Part shown: one piece after another, positions 35,896-44,393 of the stretch
Numbering within the stretch: position 1 is the first letter of the stretch
How the letters are laid out: every line of letters begins with the position of its first letter
From: an uncultured Eubacteriales bacterium
GTDB taxonomy: Bacteria > Bacillota > Clostridia > Oscillospirales > CAG-382
Reading direction: 5' to 3'
Length of the DNA: 64,000 nt
NCBI GenBank assembly: GCA_934444645.1
Contig: CAKSCV010000013.1
Span: 1-64,000, forward strand
Position numbers and translations under genes: made by a program
The notes under the pieces: model-generated
The model's database searches: none
What the model saw: only the letters and a program-made list of their open reading frames with translations
What the model was told of the DNA's origin: nothing

Positions 35896-36249
35896 CAAAA
35901 TTAGAGCGAAGAGCAAAAGAACGGCTGTATTCTTTGCAGACAGTAGGTTAAGGGTGGTACAAACGGGAGGTGGAGGGTGGAAAAGAGTAACTTGGGTGAG
36001 AATAAGGAAAGGTTTGTGCGAATAAAGATTTTTTGCACATAAAAAGGCGGTTTTTGCGAACAGTAAAAAGTTGTTCAAACAAGCGGTGTTTTGGTTGCGA
36101 AAACGAGAGGCTTTTGAGGGTAAAGCGTAAAGCTTTCTGTAAACGAAAACCTTTTGTTTTGCGGAAAAGAACAGCATTTTCAACTCATGCAAAGCAATCC
36201 GATAAAGAAAAGCTTTTTTCAGCATACTAAAATTTCAAATTTGCACTGC

Positions 36250-36697
36250 ACCAAAGCTAACGCGCAACTGCAAATTTTATCCGCGATAACCTACTGTGAG
36301 CTTGCAGTACAATAACTCTTTTTCGAAAAACATCGGTCTTGCGTCTGCACTACGGTAACCCTTTCGCACCGATTCAAAGCCTTTTCGCCAGCGTTTTGTG
36401 GGCAAAACCGGTTTCGATACGAGCCGCCGGAAAACTTTGCAAAATCACTTCCGGCAGAGCTTTGAATCGTCCCCGGAGTCCAGAGGTTCGCAAACCTCTG
36501 GTGTGCTTTTTGGTTCTTTTTGCACAACGCAAAAAGAATAAATCCGTTCCCTTTGCAGGGAGCTTCGAGGTCACGCAAACCTCGAATCAGCACACAAAGA
36601 TAACAACTTCGCACCGCAACAATTAAAACCTTTTTCAGGGAGATTCGAGGTTTTCCAAACCTCGAATCAGCGCACCGCAATGGCAGCTTCCCACCGC
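36250..36697 (-). repeat. Dispersed hairpin-array repeat, copy 2
   Basis: First of two nearly identical direct repeats with a 448-bp period (for example CTACTGTGAG at 36291 and 36739). Read on the minus strand it has the same module order as copy 1: GATTCGAGGTTT palindromes, the CTTTTTGC/GCAAAAAG hairpin, CCAGAGG/CCTCTGG hairpin, then AAAGCC...TTTGAATCGGTGCG. A 95-codon open frame on the plus strand only translates the palindromes. Confidence 0.85.
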
Positions 36698-37142
36698 ACC
36701 AAAACTAACGAGCAACTGCAAATTTTATCCACGACAGCCTACTGTGAGCTTGCAGTACAATAATCCTTTTTCGAAAAAACATCAGTCTTGCGTCTGCACT
36801 ACGGTAACCCTTTCGCACCGATTCAAAGCCTTTTCGCCGGCGTTTTGTGGGCAAAACCGGTTTCGATACGAGCCGCCGGAAAACTTTGCAAAATCACTTC
36901 CGGCAGAGCTTTGAATCGTCCCCGGAGTCCAGAGGTTCGCAAACCTCTGGTGTGCTTTTTGGTTCTTTTTGCACAACGCAAAAAGAATAAATCCGTTCCC
37001 TTTGCAGGGAGCTTCGAGGTCACGCAAACCTCGAATCAGCACACAAAGATAACAACTTCGCACCGCAACAATTAAAACCTTTCAAGGGAGTTCCGAGGTT
37101 TTCCAAACCTCGAATCAGCACACAAAAGCAACAAATTCGCAC
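36698..37142 (-). repeat. Dispersed hairpin-array repeat, copy 3
   Basis: Second direct copy, almost base-for-base identical to copy 2 through about 37080 and then ending in AATCCAATTAAATCC, the reverse of the TTTAATTTGG start of the family. The near-identity with copy 2 indicates a recent tandem duplication. Confidence 0.85.
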
Positions 37143-37179
37143 AATCCAATTAAATCCTTCCGCCGCCCCAGCGGCCATT

Positions 37180-37248
37180 CTTTCTGCTTCGCAGAAAGCT
37201 TGTCCCTGTCGGGACAAAGGGAGCGGTAAAAACATTTTTACCGCTCCC
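37180..37248 (-). terminator. Hairpin cluster after the serine dehydratase gene
   Basis: Three stacked hairpins: CTTTCTGC/GCAGAAAG (37180-37198), TTGTCCC/GGGACAA (37200-37217) and a 13-bp stem GGGAGCGGTAAAA/TTTTTACCGCTCCC (37219-37248), the last 8 bp from the minus-strand stop. The U-tract is internal rather than trailing, so termination is probable but not certain. Confidence 0.5.
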
Positions 37249-37255
37249 CTATCCC

Positions 37256-38671
37256 CTATAGCTTTATTTTGGCAAGTCCGCCCTGCGAGGTCTCCTTGTA
37301 CGGCTCGGACAAATCAAGCCCTGTCTCGCGCATGGTCTCGATCACACGGTCAAGCGATATCTTGCGCGTGTTCCACAAAAAACCGGAAATGTTGACAGCA
37401 TTGATGGCACGCATGGCGGCAACGGCATTTCGCTCAATACACGGAATCTGCACAAGACCGCCGATCGGGTCGCAGGTCAAGCCCAAATGATGCTCCATGG
37501 CAATTTCCGCCGCACATTCAATTTTTTCGGTTTCAAGCTCAAACAGCTCCGCCAAAGCCGCAGCCGCCATGGTGCAGGCACTGCCAATCTCCGCCTGACA
37601 GCCGCACTCCGCACCCGAAATGGAGGCGTTCGTTTTGATAAGATTGCCGACAAGGCCTGCCGTTTCGAGCGCATGAAGGATCTGCGCGTCGGTATAGCCG
37701 TTTTTGAGCTGATAATAATACATAACCGCCGGCAGCACGCCGCTTGCGCCGCAGGTCGGTGCGGTGACCACCGTTTCACCCGAGGCGTTCTGTTCGCTGA
37801 CGGCATAGGCATAAGCACATACCACACGGTTTTCACGCACGTCGTCCGGCTCGCCGATATAGCGGCCATTATAGAGAGTCTTGGCCTTTTTGTTCACCTC
37901 AAGACCGCCCGGAAGTGTACCGCTGTCGGCAAGACCGCGCGCGATGGCTGCTTTCATGGCTTCCCAGACAGACGCCATATAACCCGGAAAATCGGCATCC
38001 TCGCAGGCTTCGACGTATTGCCACAGCCGGATGTTTTTCTCTTTGCACACGGCGGCAATGCTTTCAAAGGTGGTTTCGGGATACAGCTCCTTCGGCTTGT
38101 CCCACGGCTCATTCTCGAAAACGATATCACCGCCGCCAACACTGAGCACAGTGGCCGACCCGAGCACTTTTCCGTCTTTGAAAGCGGTAAACGTCATCGT
38201 ATTGGGATGCGGAAGATCGGTCTTGACCGGATCAAAAAGCACTTCAGCGGTTTTCGGTGCAAGCGTTTTGCGGATCACTGTATCCGTGCCGTGGCCTTTG
38301 CCGGTTTTGGCAAGAGAGCCGAACAGCGTCACGCGAAAGAAATCGGCATCCGGAAAACGTTTTTTGAAGGCAAGACAGGCGCGTTCCGGCCCGATGGTAT
38401 GGGAGCTGGACGGACCGCGGCCGATCTTGAAAATCTGCGCAACCGACGGCATCCCGGTCGGTGTGCGGCGTTCCGGTTTTATCGGACACACGCGGCATAC
38501 ACCGCACAGCTCAAGGATTTTCATCAGATGCGCGGCACACGGCAGCGATTTTCCCGTTTCCCAGCCGGCAACGGTATGCACATCGACCGCCAATTCTTCG
38601 GCAAGTGCTTTTTGGGTAAGTCCCGTGCGCCGGCGATAGTCGTGAAGAATATCCGCAAGGCTCTTGTTCAT
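37256..38671 (-). CDS. XRE-type HTH fused to Fe-S L-serine dehydratase
   Basis: 471 residues. Residues 1-60 are a lambda-repressor-like helix-turn-helix (YRRRTGLTQKALAEELAV, then VAGWETGKSLP). From about 73 runs a single-chain L-serine dehydratase: beta domain (KIGRGPSSSHTIGPERA, GSLAKTGKGHGTD) to about 215, alpha domain to the end with the cluster cysteines in APTCGASG, ECGCQAEIGSACTMAA and LTCDPIGGL, VQIPCIERN. It deaminates serine to pyruvate using a 4Fe-4S cluster. It follows a Na+/alanine-glycine symporter by 60 bp without a terminator, so it may be read through from the glycine-riboswitch promoter. A bifunctional regulator-enzyme is inferred. Confidence 0.93.
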   Translation of the reverse strand: MNKSLADILHDYRRRTGLTQKALAEELAVDVHTVAGWETGKSLPCAAHLMKILELCGVCRVCPIKPERRTPTGMPSVAQIFKIGRGPSSSHTIGPERACLAFKKRFPDADFFRVTLFGSLAKTGKGHGTDTVIRKTLAPKTAEVLFDPVKTDLPHPNTMTFTAFKDGKVLGSATVLSVGGGDIVFENEPWDKPKELYPETTFESIAAVCKEKNIRLWQYVEACEDADFPGYMASVWEAMKAAIARGLADSGTLPGGLEVNKKAKTLYNGRYIGEPDDVRENRVVCAYAYAVSEQNASGETVVTAPTCGASGVLPAVMYYYQLKNGYTDAQILHALETAGLVGNLIKTNASISGAECGCQAEIGSACTMAAAALAELFELETEKIECAAEIAMEHHLGLTCDPIGGLVQIPCIERNAVAAMRAINAVNISGFLWNTRKISLDRVIETMRETGLDLSEPYKETSQGGLAKIKL

Positions 38672-38706
38672 ATGACTTCCTCGGTTCGTTTTTGAATTCC
38701 GTTTTC

Positions 38707-38735
38707 AGTATACCACAGCACCTGGAAAAAATCAA
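38707..38735 (-). promoter_or_regulatory. Internal promoter of the serine dehydratase fusion gene
   Basis: On the minus strand TTGATT (38735-38730) and TATACT (38712-38707), spacer 17 bp. It overlaps the last codons of the symporter gene, giving the fusion gene a possible independent start of transcription. Confidence 0.65.
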
Positions 38736-40162
38736 TTCTTTTTTATTTTCGGCGTCAGGCGGATGACCGTTTCGGACAAAACGACAAGGCCGAGCAGATT
38801 CGGAAGCACCATACAGCCGTTAAACACATCCGATACGCGAAGCACCGTTTCCACACCCCACAAAGCACCCGGAAAAGCCGCCGCGGCAAACAGAAGCTTA
38901 TAAAGCGGCAGGCTTTTTTTGCCGAACAGATACTCCCAGGCGCGCATCCCGTAAAACGACCAGCCCAAAAGGCTCGAAAAGGCAAAAATTGTCACAGCAA
39001 GCGCTACAAAAGCATTGCCGAACCGGCCGAAAACGCTTGCAAAGGCCTTTCCGGCAAGCGCAAAGCCGGCATCCTCCGCAAGGCTTCCGCCCGGCACACC
39101 GTCAAGCACGCCGCTCACCAACAGCACAAGTGCCGTAAGCGTACAGATCACGCACGTATCGAAAAAGACCTCGAAAATACCCCAATAGCCCTGTTTATAC
39201 GGCACCTTTTCCGCCGATTCGGCGTGGATTACCGTCGAAGAGCCGAGACCGGCTTCGTTCGAAAAAATGCCGCGCCGGAAGCCCCACGACATTGTACGCA
39301 AAAGCGCACAGCCCGTAAAGCCGCCGAAAACGCCGGTCGGCGAAAACGCCTCCTTAAATATCAGCGCAAGTGCCGGAAGCAGCCGGTCGGCGCGGCACAC
39401 AAGAATGATAACTGTTCCTGCCGTGTAAAACACCGCCATAAACGGCACAAGACGCTCGCTTACGGCGGCAATGCGCTTCATGCCTCCGCAAAGCACAAGC
39501 GCGGTCGCACCGCAGACAAGCCCGCCCAAAAGCACGGCAAACAACGGCCGTCTGCCGGTCGCAAAAGCACTTTCCAAGCATTCCTTCATGGCTGCCACCT
39601 GACTCATGTTTCCCATGCCGAACGATGCCGCCAGTGCCGAAACGCTGAAAACGACCGCCGCCGCACGTCCGAGCTTCTGAAAGGCAGCCGGCACGCCCTT
39701 TTCCAAATAGTACATTGCACCGCCGCGCACGCCGTCCGGCGTGGCTGTGCGAAACTGTACGGCAAGCACGCATTCGGCATATTTTAAGATCATGCCGATA
39801 AACGCAGCCACCCACATCCAAAACACCGCGCCCGCTCCGCCCATGAGCATGGCATACGCCACACCGGCAATATTGCCCGTGCCGATGGTTGCCGAAAGGG
39901 CGGTGCAAAGCGATTGAAACGGCGTTACCGAGCCGTTCGGACACGGCTCGGAACGGTTCGGTTCGGTTTTTTGTGCGGCTTTCGGCGAAACAATCCCGCT
40001 AAGCACGTGCTTTAACATGGGCACAAAGGCGCGGAGCTGGAAAAAGCGTGTGCGCACGGTGAAATACAGCCCGATCCCCACCAAAAGAAGCAGCGTGGGA
40101 AAGCCCCACACCGCTTTTTCTGCCAACGACAGGATTTGATTCCAAAGCACGGCAGCTGTCAT
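38732..40162 (-). CDS. Na+/alanine-glycine symporter (AGCS family)
   Basis: 476 residues with about 11 membrane helices. AGCS hallmarks: GTGNIAGVAYAM in the first half and SNEAGLGSSTVIHA in the second. It imports alanine or glycine with sodium. I start at the ATG at 40162, which has GAGGTG at good spacing and gives the family's usual LWNQILSLAEKAVWGFP start; a longer open frame reads back through the riboswitch and is not real. A tandem glycine riboswitch and terminator lie in its leader. Confidence 0.93.
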   Translation of the reverse strand: MTAAVLWNQILSLAEKAVWGFPTLLLLVGIGLYFTVRTRFFQLRAFVPMLKHVLSGIVSPKAAQKTEPNRSEPCPNGSVTPFQSLCTALSATIGTGNIAGVAYAMLMGGAGAVFWMWVAAFIGMILKYAECVLAVQFRTATPDGVRGGAMYYLEKGVPAAFQKLGRAAAVVFSVSALAASFGMGNMSQVAAMKECLESAFATGRRPLFAVLLGGLVCGATALVLCGGMKRIAAVSERLVPFMAVFYTAGTVIILVCRADRLLPALALIFKEAFSPTGVFGGFTGCALLRTMSWGFRRGIFSNEAGLGSSTVIHAESAEKVPYKQGYWGIFEVFFDTCVICTLTALVLLVSGVLDGVPGGSLAEDAGFALAGKAFASVFGRFGNAFVALAVTIFAFSSLLGWSFYGMRAWEYLFGKKSLPLYKLLFAAAAFPGALWGVETVLRVSDVFNGCMVLPNLLGLVVLSETVIRLTPKIKKN

Positions 40163-40228
40163 AACACACCTCATTAAGCGTTTTACCACACTATATGAGG
40201 CAATCGGCTCTGCAAGACCAGAAAACAC

Positions 40229-40261
40229 AAAAAAGCCGTATCTGCAAGCTGCAAATACGGC
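40229..40261 (-). terminator. Riboswitch-associated terminator before the symporter
   Basis: On the minus strand a 12-bp stem (40261-40250 with 40246-40235, one G-U/mismatch near its middle) ends in TTTTTTG. It sits between the glycine aptamers and the symporter start, as expected for the expression platform. Confidence 0.8.
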
Positions 40262-40357
40262 GAAAAAACGAGTTGCCGGAGAATACGCGAAACGCGCACC
40301 TGCCGGCGATAATAAACGGGATACAATCCCCGGCGATTGCCGGGAACCGCATTTTAA

Positions 40358-40527
40358 GACGCTCCGTCCTTTTGCCTGAGAGATTGAGCGAATCATAATC
40401 GCCTTGCCCCTTCGGCACTCAATCGAATGAGTTTCTCCGGAGAACCAACGTGCGCACAGTCCTTGTCTTGCGACGCCTGAGAGTGTTACTCCTTCGGCAG
40501 GGTAAAACCCGTTTTCCTGTGAGACTT
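40358..40527 (-). promoter_or_regulatory. Tandem glycine riboswitch
   Basis: Read on the minus strand, two glycine aptamers follow each other. Aptamer 1 has GCCGAAGGAG and CTCTCAGGC (about 40498-40475). Aptamer 2 has GCCGAAGGGGCAA (40416-40404) and CTCTCAGGCAAAAGGAC (40382-40366). These are the conserved J-region signatures of the class. It controls the AGCS symporter and perhaps the serine dehydratase fusion. The downstream terminator suggests control of transcription; for transporter genes a glycine-off switch has been reported in streptococci, so off is my guess. Confidence 0.95.
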
Positions 40528-40547
40528 ATCGGCTTCAACAGTTTCAT

Positions 40548-40576
40548 AGTATAGCACGGTATCTTTCATTTGTCAA
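40548..40576 (-). promoter_or_regulatory. Promoter of the glycine-riboswitch operon
   Basis: On the minus strand TTGACA (40576-40571) and TATACT (40553-40548) with a 17-bp spacer; the predicted start of RNA lies just before aptamer 1. Confidence 0.85.
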
Positions 40577-40725
40577 GTCTTTTTCGCCAAATTTTCACTT
40601 TTTGCACATTTTATCTCACTCTTTCAAGCTTTTCATAGGATGTTTTCATGCAGTTTCGGGTTACTGCAGCTTTCAAGAGTCGCCTAAGATGATTATAATC
40701 CTCTAAACATCCTCTAAACGCAAAA

Positions 40726-40751
40726 CAAGCCGCAGAAAATCCTGCGGCTTG
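40726..40751 (-). terminator. Terminator of the VOC-family gene
   Basis: CAAGCCGCAG/CTGCGGCTTG, a perfect 10-bp stem, followed on the minus strand by TTTTGCG. Confidence 0.75.
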
Positions 40752-40783
40752 CCGGGCATGAGCAAGTTCAGTCCGTGTTTTTA

Positions 40784-41203
40784 TTATCTCACTTGGAAAA
40801 ATTCGAGCTCTTCGCCATCCGGACCGTAGACAAACGAGATCACGGCCGGAAACGGCGGCTCACTGGGTAATTCCATGCTCTTGGGCTCCATTTTTTCCTT
40901 TGCGCCATAGGCGATCGCACGGTCAAAAGCCGCCTTGCTGTCCTTGACGTTCAACGCCAAATGCACATAGTGGCCTGCCTGTTCCTCAAAGCAGGTGCGC
41001 GGTTTTCCGTTTGAAAACAGCTCGATGCAGACGCCGCCGCCCATGTCGAGAAGCGCGATCGTGCGCTCTCCCGACGTCCAGCGCCGGAATTCCTTCGCGC
41101 CGAGTCCCTCCGTGTAGAATTTATACGATTTTTCAAAATCCGAGCTGTGTAAGGCCACGTGATGGAAGCCTGTGCAGCCGATAACGGTATTTTCCGTTCC
41201 CAT
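40784..41203 (-). CDS. VOC-family (glyoxalase/bleomycin-resistance fold) protein
   Basis: 139 residues with two beta-alpha-beta-beta-beta modules: TGFHHVALHSSDFEKSYKFY at the start, GHYVHLALNVKDSKAAFDRA in the middle and FVYGPDGEELEFFQV at the end. The His and Glu positions typical for the metal site (H14 area, H of VHLAL, E of EELEFF) are present. Members include lactoylglutathione lyase-like enzymes and methylmalonyl-CoA epimerase; the specific reaction is unknown. It has its own promoter and terminator. Confidence 0.88.
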   Translation of the reverse strand: MGTENTVIGCTGFHHVALHSSDFEKSYKFYTEGLGAKEFRRWTSGERTIALLDMGGGVCIELFSNGKPRTCFEEQAGHYVHLALNVKDSKAAFDRAIAYGAKEKMEPKSMELPSEPPFPAVISFVYGPDGEELEFFQVR

Positions 41204-41238
41204 ACTGATTCTTCCCTTCTGTTTTTGCGATTTTTTTC

Positions 41239-41267
41239 ATTGTAGCATATTTTCCGTGCAAAGTCAA
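41239..41267 (-). promoter_or_regulatory. Promoter of the VOC-family gene
   Basis: On the minus strand TTGACT (41267-41262) and TACAAT (41244-41239), spacer 17 bp. Confidence 0.75.
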
Positions 41268-41342
41268 CCGCTCTTTGTCCCGATTTTGATAAAATTCGGC
41301 CTGATTTTATAAGTCTCGCCGCGAAAATGCCGGAAAAGGCTA

Positions 41343-41371
41343 TTGAAATTTTTTCCGGAATATAGTATAAT
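41343..41371 (+). promoter_or_regulatory. Promoter of the kinase/GH123 operon
   Basis: TTGAAA (41343-41348) and TATAAT (41366-41371), spacer 17 bp, 60 bp before the kinase start. Confidence 0.8.
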
Positions 41372-41430
41372 GAAAATACTATACCTGCATGAAAGCACAA
41401 TCCGCCAAAGGATTGATCGGAGGAAGCACT

Positions 41431-42483
41431 ATGTTAGAAAACATTCTGGAACAATTCGGCATCACCGGAACACCCGAACCGCTCGGCGAAGGTCACATCA
41501 ATTCCACCTTCCGCGTCGGCGGCTATGTGGTTCAGCGCATCAATACCGACGTTTTCACCAATCCGCGCGGCGTGATGGACAATGTCTGCGCCGTTACCGA
41601 GCATATCACCAAAAAGCTCGCCGAACGCGGCGAAGACCCGTCCCGCCAGACACTGCACTTTCTGCGCACCAAAGACGGCTCCGGTCTGTATGAAGGCGAA
41701 GAGGGCGCATATCGGGCGTATGCGTACATTGACGACGCTTACACCGTAAACGACGAAAAAACGCCGGAGGTTCTCTATCAGGCGGCGCTTGCCATCGGCA
41801 AATTCCAGAACCTGTTATCCGACTTTGACGCGGAAAAGCTGTTCACCGTCATTCCGGATTTTCACGACACGCCCAAACGGTTAGACAACTTAAAGAAAGC
41901 CATCGAAAAAAATACCGCCGACCGCGTGCGGTTTGTTTCGCCTGAAATCGAATTTGCCCTCTCGTTCGAAAACACAGCCGGTGCAATCACAACTTCCATT
42001 GCCGACGGTTCTGCACCGCTTCGCGTCAGCCACAACGACACTAAGCTCAACAACGTCTTATTTGACAGCAAGACCAACAAAGGCATCTGCTTAATTGACC
42101 TTGACACCGTTATGAGCGGTTCGTATTTATATGATTTCGGCGACGCGATGCGTTTCGGCGCTTCCTCGGCAGCCGAGGACTGTACCGAGCTCGACAAGGT
42201 CTTTTTCGACCTTTCCCTGTTTGAGGCCTTCACAAAAGGCTATCTTGAAAGCGCGAAGGCTGTGTTAACCGACCGCGAAAAAGAGCTGCTCTTCACCTCG
42301 GTCATTCTCATGACCTATGAATGCGGCACGCGCTTTTTGACCGACTATATCGACGGCGACGTTTACTTTAAGACCGCCTATGCCAACCACAATCTTGACC
42401 GCGCCAGAAACCAGTATGCACTTGTCAAGGACATGGTTGCCAAACGCACGGAAGCCGAAGCCATTGTGAAAAAATATCTGTAA
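41431..42483 (+). CDS. NahK-like N-acetylhexosamine 1-kinase (APH fold)
   Basis: 350 residues of the aminoglycoside-phosphotransferase fold. The nucleotide-binding part has LGEGHINSTFRVG and VQRINTDVFTNPRGVMDN, a wording close to N-acetylhexosamine 1-kinase of bifidobacteria. The catalytic loop is SHNDTKLNNVLFD and the metal site LIDLDTVMSGSYLYDFGDAM. I start at 41431, where GGAGGA precedes the ATG. A GH123/DUF4091 enzyme follows after 17 bp, consistent with phosphorylation of released GalNAc or GlcNAc. Choline or homoserine kinase relatives are less likely. Confidence 0.85.
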   Translation: MLENILEQFGITGTPEPLGEGHINSTFRVGGYVVQRINTDVFTNPRGVMDNVCAVTEHITKKLAERGEDPSRQTLHFLRTKDGSGLYEGEEGAYRAYAYIDDAYTVNDEKTPEVLYQAALAIGKFQNLLSDFDAEKLFTVIPDFHDTPKRLDNLKKAIEKNTADRVRFVSPEIEFALSFENTAGAITTSIADGSAPLRVSHNDTKLNNVLFDSKTNKGICLIDLDTVMSGSYLYDFGDAMRFGASSAAEDCTELDKVFFDLSLFEAFTKGYLESAKAVLTDREKELLFTSVILMTYECGTRFLTDYIDGDVYFKTAYANHNLDRARNQYALVKDMVAKRTEAEAIVKKYL

Positions 42484-42500
42484 GAAATCGGAGGAAAATC

Positions 42501-44162
42501 ATGAACAACCTTTCTTTCCGGCTGATTTCCTCGGCCAACAAATGCTTTGAGGACACCGTCGTTTCCTCGCTTTCGCCGCTATACGATGCGACAGCTCTCA
42601 AAAACGACCGTTTTGCTTTCGAAGCCGCACTTTCCTCGACCGAAAGCCGCAATGTGTTTGTGACGCTGGAATCCGAGCTTTCGGATTTCATCACGGTGCG
42701 CAAAATCGAATATGTCGATGTTGCGCAGCCTTGCTTTGCGCACGTGACCGATCCCGATTACCTGAACGGTAAAAAACCGGGACGCTATCCCGATCTTTTT
42801 CTTCCTCTCGGTCAGAACGGACGCGTGACGCTGTGCGAAAACCGCACGGTTTCCTTTTGGATCGAAGCGAAAATTCCGAAAGATGCGCAAGCCGGACTTT
42901 ATCCGATCACGCTTTCGGTAAGCAATGCCGACGGCAAAACGCTTGCAAGCGAGACCGTGGAGCTCGAGATCCTCGACGCGGTATTGCCTGCTCAAAAGCT
43001 CATGTACACCGAATGGTTCCACAGCGATTGCCTTGCCACCTATTACGGTGTGGATGTGTTCAGCGAAGCGCATTGGCGTATCATCGAAAGCTTTGTCAAA
43101 ACCGCGGTGGACAATGGGATCAATATGCTTCTCATGCCGATATTCACGCTGCCGCTTGACACGAAAGTAGGCGGCGAACGTCCGACGGCGCAGCTTGTAG
43201 GCGTAACCAAAACGGCGGACGGCTATGAATTCGATTTTTCACTTGTCAGCCGTTGGCTTGATATGTGCGAAAAATGCGGCGTGAAATATCACGAGATTTC
43301 ACATTTATTCACGCAATGGGGCGCCGAACACGCACCGAAGATCATGGCAAATGTGAACGGAAGCTATGTGCAGCTTTTCGGCTGGGACACCGATTCGCTG
43401 TCCGACGAATACATCGGCTTTTTACGGGCGTTCCTTGCAAAATTCAAAAACTACTTAAAAGAAAAGGGCGTTTTCCAAAACGTCATGTTCCACTTGTCCG
43501 ACGAGCCGGTCGGCGAGCATTTGGCGCGCTACAAAAAGCTGCGCGAAAAGCTTGACGACTTATTTACCGACTGCACCTTCGGCGATGCGTTGTCAAACTT
43601 TGATTTTTACACCACCGGAGCGGTGGACCGTCCGATCGTCGGAACGGATCACATTGAGCCGTTCCTCGAGGCGAAGGTGCCGAATTTATGGTGTTACTAC
43701 TGCTGCTCGCAGAGCGACAAGGTTTCCAACCGTTTTATCGCGCACAGCATGAACCGCACGCGCGTGATCGGTTTGCAGTTATTCAAATACGACATTCAAG
43801 GCTTCCTGCAATGGGGCTACAACTTCTATTATTCGCAGTATTCGCTGTTCCCGATCGATCCGTATCTCTGCAACGACGGCTGCTTCAACTGGGTGCCGGC
43901 CGGAGACGCGTTCTCGGTTTATCCGGGTCCCGGCGGAAAGCCGTATGAATCGCTGCACATGGCGGCGTTCACGCAAGGGTTATCCGATTTGCGTGCGCTT
44001 GAGCTATATGCGTCGCTCACCTCCAAGGAGGAGGCGGTTTCCTTGATCGAAAGCTTCGCCGGCGGTGAGATCACGTTCAAGGAATATCCGCGGCGCGAGG
44101 GCTTTTGCGTGGAGCTGCGTGAACGTATCAACCGGGCGATTAAGTTGAGAATTGAAAATTGA
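42501..44162 (+). CDS. GH123/DUF4091-like beta-N-acetylhexosaminidase
   Basis: 553 residues without signal peptide. About 1-165 form a beta-sandwich (ARVTL-type strands, SFWIEAKIPKDAQAGLYPIT). The rest is a TIM barrel with MFHLSDEP at about residue 330, which fits the adjacent Asp-Glu catalytic pair of GH123 (substrate-assisted GalNAc removal), and the DUF4091 end motif around DAFSVYPGPGGKPYESLHMA. It is co-transcribed with a NahK-like kinase. I infer intracellular release of an N-acetylhexosamine from an imported glycan. The last codons run into a short A+T repeat. Confidence 0.85.
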   Translation: MNNLSFRLISSANKCFEDTVVSSLSPLYDATALKNDRFAFEAALSSTESRNVFVTLESELSDFITVRKIEYVDVAQPCFAHVTDPDYLNGKKPGRYPDLFLPLGQNGRVTLCENRTVSFWIEAKIPKDAQAGLYPITLSVSNADGKTLASETVELEILDAVLPAQKLMYTEWFHSDCLATYYGVDVFSEAHWRIIESFVKTAVDNGINMLLMPIFTLPLDTKVGGERPTAQLVGVTKTADGYEFDFSLVSRWLDMCEKCGVKYHEISHLFTQWGAEHAPKIMANVNGSYVQLFGWDTDSLSDEYIGFLRAFLAKFKNYLKEKGVFQNVMFHLSDEPVGEHLARYKKLREKLDDLFTDCTFGDALSNFDFYTTGAVDRPIVGTDHIEPFLEAKVPNLWCYYCCSQSDKVSNRFIAHSMNRTRVIGLQLFKYDIQGFLQWGYNFYYSQYSLFPIDPYLCNDGCFNWVPAGDAFSVYPGPGGKPYESLHMAAFTQGLSDLRALELYASLTSKEEAVSLIESFAGGEITFKEYPRREGFCVELRERINRAIKLRIEN

Positions 44163-44183
44163 CAATTGAAAGTTGAAAATTAG
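44145..44183 (+). repeat. Short tandem A+T repeat at the end of the GH123 gene
   Basis: Degenerate repeats of TTGAAAATTGA-like units (TTGAGAATTGAAAATTGACAATTGA and on). They supply the last codons and stop of the GH123 gene and continue into the intergenic region. Confidence 0.7.
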
Positions 44184-44346
44184 GGATTGAAGGCACAAGG
44201 CGGAGAGTACGTGGGCATACGGCGGACTTTCCGCTTTTTCAATTTTTATATGAGGACACGCAGAGAAATGGAGCATTGCAGGAATGCCGGGAATCAAAAT
44301 GCGGTGTCGTTACCGGCGTGTCCCTGCAGCCGCTTGGCAGTTGCCG

Positions 44347-44393
44347 TCCCTGTGTAAGGGAAGGTGGCGCACGAAGTGCGTCGGAAGGGTTGT
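44347..44393 (+). repeat. 47-nt intergenic repeat, copy 1
   Basis: Starts TCCCTGTGTAAGGGAAGGTG and contains the palindrome CGCAC-GAA-GTGCG before TCGGAAGGG. It matches copy 2 at 44484 in about 42 of 47 positions. The region 44184-44562 holds no convincing gene. Confidence 0.75.

Noticed and set aside
35596..36225. 209-codon minus-strand frame in the repeat block
   Set aside because: No ribosome site, low-complexity composition, and its C-terminal half merely translates the palindromes of repeat copy 1.
36339..37075. Two 95-codon plus-strand frames, nearly identical
   Set aside because: They are the two copies of the tandem repeat; the frame is created by hairpin arms and is not kept in copies 1 and 4.
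37487..38695. 402-codon frame opposite the serine dehydratase fusion
   Set aside because: A shadow frame antisense to a clear enzyme; no motif or ribosome site. Similar shadows at 15432-16358, 16721-17557 and 30342-31340 were dropped for the same reason.
40163..40396. Upstream extension of the AGCS symporter frame
   Set aside because: It would translate through the glycine riboswitch and its terminator; the ATG at 40162 has the ribosome site.
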